64,000 nucleotides of DNA, taken from contig NZ_CP049015.1 of the NCBI RefSeq assembly GCF_011064845.1, forward strand, positions 1-64,000, given 5' to 3'. Source of the DNA: Citrobacter freundii ATCC 8090 = MTCC 1658 = NBRC 12681 (GTDB lineage Bacteria; Pseudomonadota; Gammaproteobacteria; Enterobacterales; Enterobacteriaceae). A program made the translations under genes and the position numbers. The notes under the pieces are model-generated. The model was given only the letters and a program-made list of their open reading frames with translations, ran no database searches and was not told the DNA's origin. Position 1 is the first letter of the stretch. Every line of letters begins with the position of its first letter. Shown here one piece after another: positions 60,406-64,000 of this stretch.

Positions 60406-63231
60406 ATGCCAAATCCCAAATCTTACTCTCGTATTGCCATCGCGGTTTCAGCCGCATTAACTTCTATGGTATTTTCGGCCCATGCAGCCTGGATTGATGT
60501 TGATAGTCTTCCTTCCAGCGGTCTGGTTAGCAGTCTGTCCCCGGAGTTGCAGGCTTTATTTCCTGCACAGGCGAATGCAAGTTTCGCTAAAACCAGCGCT
60601 ACGCCGAATTATGTTTATCAATGGAGTGCTGGCACCATTCCTGTTTTTGGCAATGGGTTAACGCTCAATGGGCCAGGAGCAGAAGCCTTCGAGCACTCCA
60701 TTACCGTTATTCAGAATAGCGCGACGGGTAGCCCAGGCGTTATTTTCGGTGATGACCTGACGATCCGCACACAGTCGAAGAATGCTGCCAACAATGGTAA
60801 AGATGTTGACGGTATTCGCACGCACGGGGCTAATACGCCGGATAACCCGGTCTTTATCATCACCGGAGATCGCACCAGCATTTATGTGGACGGTCAGGAT
60901 GGTGACGGTATTAACGCCGGTTACAACTCCTATAGCCAGGGTTGGAAAGGTTCAGCCAACATATACGTCGGCGACGATCTGTATATTCAAACCACCGGTT
61001 ATCAGGGGCGTGGTATCACTGCAAACGCAATGAAAGACGCTACGCAGGCCAAAAATACGATTGTCGTCGGCGATCGGGCACACATTGTGACGATCGGTGA
61101 CAGTTCAGAAGGTCTTCGCACCGGGCAGAGCGGCTCCTCGATCCGCCTTGGTGATGACGCCACTATCGAGACGTCGGGCGCGTCCTCGACAGGGATCTAT
61201 GCCGCCTCATCTTCCAAAACGGAACTGGGCAACAATGCCACGATTACGGTCAACGGCGTCAGCGCCCATGCGGTTTATTCCACCAATGCAACCGTGAATC
61301 TCGGCGAAAACGCGACGATCAACGTAAACAATTCGGCGAAAGCGGCGTCTTACAGCAAAGCGCCACGCGGTCTGTATGCGACTTCACGCGGGGCAATAAA
61401 CCTGGCTGGCGGCGCCGCCATTACTATGGCGGGCAATCACAGCAATGAAAGTTATGCCATCAGCACCGAAACGGGCGGCTCCGTAGACGGCTCCGCTGGC
61501 GGGCGCTTCCTTATCGACGGTGATCTTCACGCCGCTGGCGCGACTGCCGCGACCAGCAGCCTGCCGCAGCAAAACAGTACCATTACGCTCAACATGACCG
61601 ACAACTCGTTGTGGAGTGGGGCGTCATACATCACCAGCGTCACGGCCGGAACGGGGGTTATCTCGCTGCAAATGAGCGATGCGACCTGGAACATGACCAA
61701 CAGCTCAACGCTCACCGACCTGACGCTGAACGGCGGGTCAGTGGTGAACTTTGGGCATACTGACGGCGAACCGTGGCAGACGCTTACCATTAATGAAGAT
61801 TTCACCGGCAACGGCGGCAAACTGGTTTTCAATACCGTCCTGAATGACGACACCTCCGAAACCGACAAGCTGAAAGTGCTCGGCAACACCGCGGGTAATG
61901 CGTTTGTGGCGGTGAACAACATTGGCGGAACCGGGGCGCAGACCGTTGAAGGTATTGAGATCATCGAAGTAGCCGGTAATTCTGACGGTACTTTTGAGAA
62001 AGCAGGCCGTATTGTTGCTGGTGCGTACGACTATAACGTGGTGCAAAAGGGCAGCAACTGGTATCTAACCAGCTTTATTCCTGCTCCGCCGGATCCGGAA
62101 GAACCGGACCCGGTCGATCCGGACCCGGTAGATCCCATCGACCCAGACCCCGTTGACCCGGATCCGGTTGACCCTATTGACCCAGGTCCTGTCGATCCAG
62201 ACCCGGTCGATCCGATAATCCCTGAGCCGGAAATACCTGTCGCACCTCCGGTCACCGAGCAGCAATACCGCCCGGAAGCAGGCAGTTATCTGGCGAACAA
62301 CTACGCCGCTAACACGCTGTTTATGACCCGACTGCACGATCGTCTGGGCGAAACGCAGTACATCGACATGCTGACGGGCGAGAAAAAAGTCACCAGTATG
62401 TGGATGCGTAACGTCGGGGCGCATACCCGCTTTAAAGACGGTAGCGGGCAGTTGAAAACCCAAAGCAACAGCTATGTGTTGCAGCTGGGCGGTGATCTGG
62501 CGCAGTGGAGTAGCGACGGCCTCGACCGTTGGCACATCGGCGCAATGGCTGGTTACGCCAACAGCCAGAACCGCACGCAGTCCAGCCTGACCGGCTACCA
62601 TTCACGTGGTCAGGTTACCGGTTACAGCGTGGGGCTGTACGGCACCTGGTATGCCAATGACGCAGACAAAACCGGCACTTACGTAGACACCTGGATGCTG
62701 TACAACTGGTTTGATAACAAGGTGATGGGCCAGGAGCAGGCGACAGAGAAATACAAATCCAGCGGGATAACCGCTTCGGTAGAAGCCGGTTACAGCTTCA
62801 AACTGGGTGAAAACGAGCGCAACAGCTACTGGCTGCAACCGAAAGCGCAGGTGGTGTGGATGGACGTGCAGGCCGACAGCCACCGCGAAGCGAACGGTAC
62901 CCGCGTGAAAGACAACACCGATGGCAACCTGATGACCCGTCTGGGTGTGAAAGCCTTTATCAACGGTCACAACGCCATCGACGACGGTAAATCACGCGAG
63001 TTCCAGCCGTTTGTCGAAGCCAACTGGATCCACAACACGCAGACGACCAGCGTGAAGATGGATGATGTGAGCAACGACATGCGCGGCACCAAAAACATCG
63101 GCGAACTGAAAGTCGGCGTAGAAGGGCAAATCACTCCGCGCCTCAATGTGTGGAGCAACGTGGCCCAACAGATCGGCGACAAAGGCTACAGCGATACCCG
63201 CGGTATGCTGGGCGTGAAATACAATTTCTGA
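60406..63231 (+). CDS. misL: Autotransporter adhesin, MisL-like
   Basis: Type Va secreted protein of 941 aa. A signal peptide (residues 1 to about 27, ending FSAHA) is followed by a passenger rich in short repeats such as GDDATIETSGASSTGIYA and LGNNATITVNGVSAHAVY, typical of a right-handed beta-helix. A Pro-Asp-Pro linker spans about 561-612. The C-terminal beta-barrel of about 285 residues (from YLANNYAANTLFMTRLHDR) ends GMLGVKYNF with the terminal Phe needed for BAM insertion. The SPI-3 MisL of Salmonella, a fibronectin-binding colonisation factor, has the same build and lies beside marT-fidL. AGGAGG precedes the ATG. Confidence 0.85.
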   Translation: MPNPKSYSRIAIAVSAALTSMVFSAHAAWIDVDSLPSSGLVSSLSPELQALFPAQANASFAKTSATPNYVYQWSAGTIPVFGNGLTLNGPGAEAFEHSITVIQNSATGSPGVIFGDDLTIRTQSKNAANNGKDVDGIRTHGANTPDNPVFIITGDRTSIYVDGQDGDGINAGYNSYSQGWKGSANIYVGDDLYIQTTGYQGRGITANAMKDATQAKNTIVVGDRAHIVTIGDSSEGLRTGQSGSSIRLGDDATIETSGASSTGIYAASSSKTELGNNATITVNGVSAHAVYSTNATVNLGENATINVNNSAKAASYSKAPRGLYATSRGAINLAGGAAITMAGNHSNESYAISTETGGSVDGSAGGRFLIDGDLHAAGATAATSSLPQQNSTITLNMTDNSLWSGASYITSVTAGTGVISLQMSDATWNMTNSSTLTDLTLNGGSVVNFGHTDGEPWQTLTINEDFTGNGGKLVFNTVLNDDTSETDKLKVLGNTAGNAFVAVNNIGGTGAQTVEGIEIIEVAGNSDGTFEKAGRIVAGAYDYNVVQKGSNWYLTSFIPAPPDPEEPDPVDPDPVDPIDPDPVDPDPVDPIDPGPVDPDPVDPIIPEPEIPVAPPVTEQQYRPEAGSYLANNYAANTLFMTRLHDRLGETQYIDMLTGEKKVTSMWMRNVGAHTRFKDGSGQLKTQSNSYVLQLGGDLAQWSSDGLDRWHIGAMAGYANSQNRTQSSLTGYHSRGQVTGYSVGLYGTWYANDADKTGTYVDTWMLYNWFDNKVMGQEQATEKYKSSGITASVEAGYSFKLGENERNSYWLQPKAQVVWMDVQADSHREANGTRVKDNTDGNLMTRLGVKAFINGHNAIDDGKSREFQPFVEANWIHNTQTTSVKMDDVSNDMRGTKNIGELKVGVEGQITPRLNVWSNVAQQIGDKGYSDTRGMLGVKYNF
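62086..62222 (+). repeat. Tandem Pro-Asp/Glu linker repeats in misL
   Basis: Codons for repeated PDPVDP and IDPDPVDP units, built on near-identical GATCCGGACCCGGT-like DNA. The segment encodes about 45 residues dominated by Pro, Asp and Val between passenger and barrel. Such repeats can gain or lose units by slippage. Confidence 0.8.
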
Positions 63232-63250
63232 CGGGATTGTAAGTAACAGA

Positions 63251-63280
63251 AAAGCCGCTGATTAATGGGTCAGCGGCTTT
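63251..63280 (+). terminator. Terminator of misL
   Basis: AAAGCCGCTG-ATTAATGGGT-CAGCGGCTTT followed by ATTTTTTGGGG, 19 nt after the misL stop. Confidence 0.88.
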
Positions 63281-63296
63281 ATTTTTTGGGGAAGCG

Positions 63297-63324
63297 GTAG
63301 GTCGGATAAGCGTTAGCGCCATCC
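63297..63324. repeat. REP-like remnant
   Basis: GGTAGGTCGGATAAGCG and GCGCCATCC are recognisable as one degenerate REP unit between misL and the Rap1a-like gene. Confidence 0.55.
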
Positions 63325-63346
63325 AGTAAATAAGCTGCGTACAGCG

Positions 63347-63721
63347 CTAGCTATTACTATTTTTGTTACAAGTAAGTTCTTTGCCCAAAGCAATCATGGC
63401 CAATTCAGAAGGACTGTATTTTGTTCGTTCTTTAGGATGGGTCTGGAGGTAATTACCAACAATATCAGCTTCCTGTCCAATGGTTATGCTTTCATTACAG
63501 ATGATATTTTCTTTTGATAGTGTCCCCGCTACACCGGCAACAAAAGACATATACATCACTGCTGTCTGTTCATCCCGAACATTCAAATAATCAAAACCTT
63601 TCTCATACAACTGATAACCGTGATAAAGCGAGTTGCCGTCGATATTCAATGTCGATTTTGCCAGTACAGGCGTTGAAAAACAGAGCAATAACAAGACAGG
63701 AATGGCAATTTTACTGATCAT
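63347..63721 (-). CDS. Rap1a/Tai-like immunity-fold exported protein
   Basis: Protein of 124 aa with a signal peptide (MISKIAIPVLLLLCFSTPVLA|KS). The mature part fits the Rap1a/Tai pattern: a Gly/Tyr-rich start, a helix with MYMSFVAGVAGTL, a Cys followed by ITIGQEADIVGNYLQTHPKER, and PSELAMIALGKELTC with a second Cys that would form the family disulphide. Members neutralise type VI secretion amidase effectors in the periplasm, but many homologues are orphans. No effector or secretion gene is nearby. Its start overlaps the small secreted-protein gene upstream by 11 nt. Confidence 0.75.
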   Translation of the reverse strand: MISKIAIPVLLLLCFSTPVLAKSTLNIDGNSLYHGYQLYEKGFDYLNVRDEQTAVMYMSFVAGVAGTLSKENIICNESITIGQEADIVGNYLQTHPKERTKYSPSELAMIALGKELTCNKNSNS

Positions 63722-63854
63722 ACGAGCACCAGCCGCCCTTATGGTGTGAGCCAGTACCGCCGTGCGGGTGTTCTCCTTTCGGGCATGCGAAAACAGTAGA
63801 TGATGCGGTGATAGTGACGAGAGCGATAACCATTGCCATGAATACGTTTTTCAT
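63711..63854 (-). CDS. Tiny secreted His/Gly-rich protein (47 aa), upstream of the Rap1a-like gene
   Basis: Short gene below the usual size limit. It encodes MKNVFMAMVIALVTITASS followed by TVFA, a textbook signal peptide, then about 24 residues CPKGEHPHGGTGSHHKGGW and CSYDQ. The mature peptide has five His, six Gly and two Cys, so metal binding or a disulphide is plausible. Its stop lies 11 nt inside the Rap1a-like gene, which implies translational coupling and a joint role in the periplasm. The upstream ribosome-binding site is weak. No function is recognised; an uncharacterised protein family is the most that can be said. Confidence 0.7.
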   Translation of the reverse strand: MKNVFMAMVIALVTITASSTVFACPKGEHPHGGTGSHHKGGWCSYDQ

Positions 63855-64000
63855 ATGTAACCCAGTAATCTAATTTATTAGAAACGAGGCTGTCCCTTCC
63901 TGATTAAAGAAAAAGGATGCCTGTGTATTTTTAGCGGGATTATAATATGGTGTTTATTGTGCTGTCATGTTTATCGTTTGGCATAGGCCATCAGGATAGT

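Noticed and set aside
62031..62255. Minus-strand frame rich in Gly-Ser-Thr repeats
   Set aside because: It is the reverse reading of the Pro-Asp linker codons of misL, so its repeats are a by-product.
63855..64000. tRNA (selC) expected near an SPI-3-like block
   Set aside because: No cloverleaf or CCA-type 3' end could be found in the last bases; selC, if linked, must lie beyond the window.

Overview
The window looks like the start of a finished chromosome of an enterobacterium. It opens exactly on the GTG start of dnaA, the usual zero point, and runs through dnaN, recF and gyrB. Nearly every backbone gene is recognisable as an Escherichia/Salmonella orthologue at the usual length (cbrA, yidRQ, ibpAB, yidE, yidP, yidLKJ, yidHGF, emrD, tisB/istR, ivbL-ilvBN, uhpABCT, yicN, nepI, yicS, nlpA, yicL). 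Several loci that are shorter, absent or elsewhere in E. coli K-12 are also present: a full-length glvCG pair, a full-length yidF, dsdCXA, a Salmonella-type D-glucosaminate (dga) operon, and a fidL-marT-misL block like that of Salmonella pathogenicity island 3. Together these suggest a Citrobacter-like or Salmonella-like member of the Enterobacteriaceae. The species is an inference.

Layout: 1-6025 replication and topology operon. 6232-11067 yidA, cbrA (with a CreB tag), yidR, yidQ, and the small heat-shock genes ibpA and ibpB, each behind a bulged-G RNA thermometer. 11192-22905 yidE, the alpha-glucoside locus (yidP, glvC, glvG, yidL), the yidK-yidJ transporter/sulfatase pair and yidHGF, whose last gene is a radical-SAM sulfatase-activating enzyme. 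22908-30040 D-serine locus (dsdA, dsdX, dsdC), a secreted GH5-like protein, emrD and an EamA exporter. 30116-30650 SOS toxin tisB with its antitoxin RNA IstR. 30775-32963 ilvBN with its leader peptide and attenuator. 33118-38082 the hexose-phosphate sensing and uptake system uhpABCT.

38208-42542 holds yicN, a HigB/HigA-type toxin-antitoxin pair whose toxin is frameshifted, nepI, an orphan 6-phospho-beta-glucosidase and yicS. 43180-50587 is the dga system: a LevR-type activator, a sigma-54 promoter, a four-subunit mannose-family PTS and two catabolic enzymes. 50799-56027 carries an Rpn-type nuclease, nlpA, yicL and an alcohol dehydrogenase/monooxygenase pair with a divergent LysR gene. 56064-63231 is accessory in character: a C69 dipeptidase, fidL-marT, a 489-base AT-rich gap, an unassigned LuxR-like regulator with an N-terminal cysteine cluster, and a MisL-type autotransporter. 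The window ends with a Rap1a/Tai-like immunity gene overlapped by a 47-codon gene for a tiny secreted His/Gly-rich protein, outside the usual ORF size limit.

No tRNA, rRNA, CRISPR array, insertion sequence or oriC-like DnaA-box cluster was seen. REP/BIME elements lie at five places. Orthologue names and K-12 comparisons rest on remembered protein families, not on database searches.
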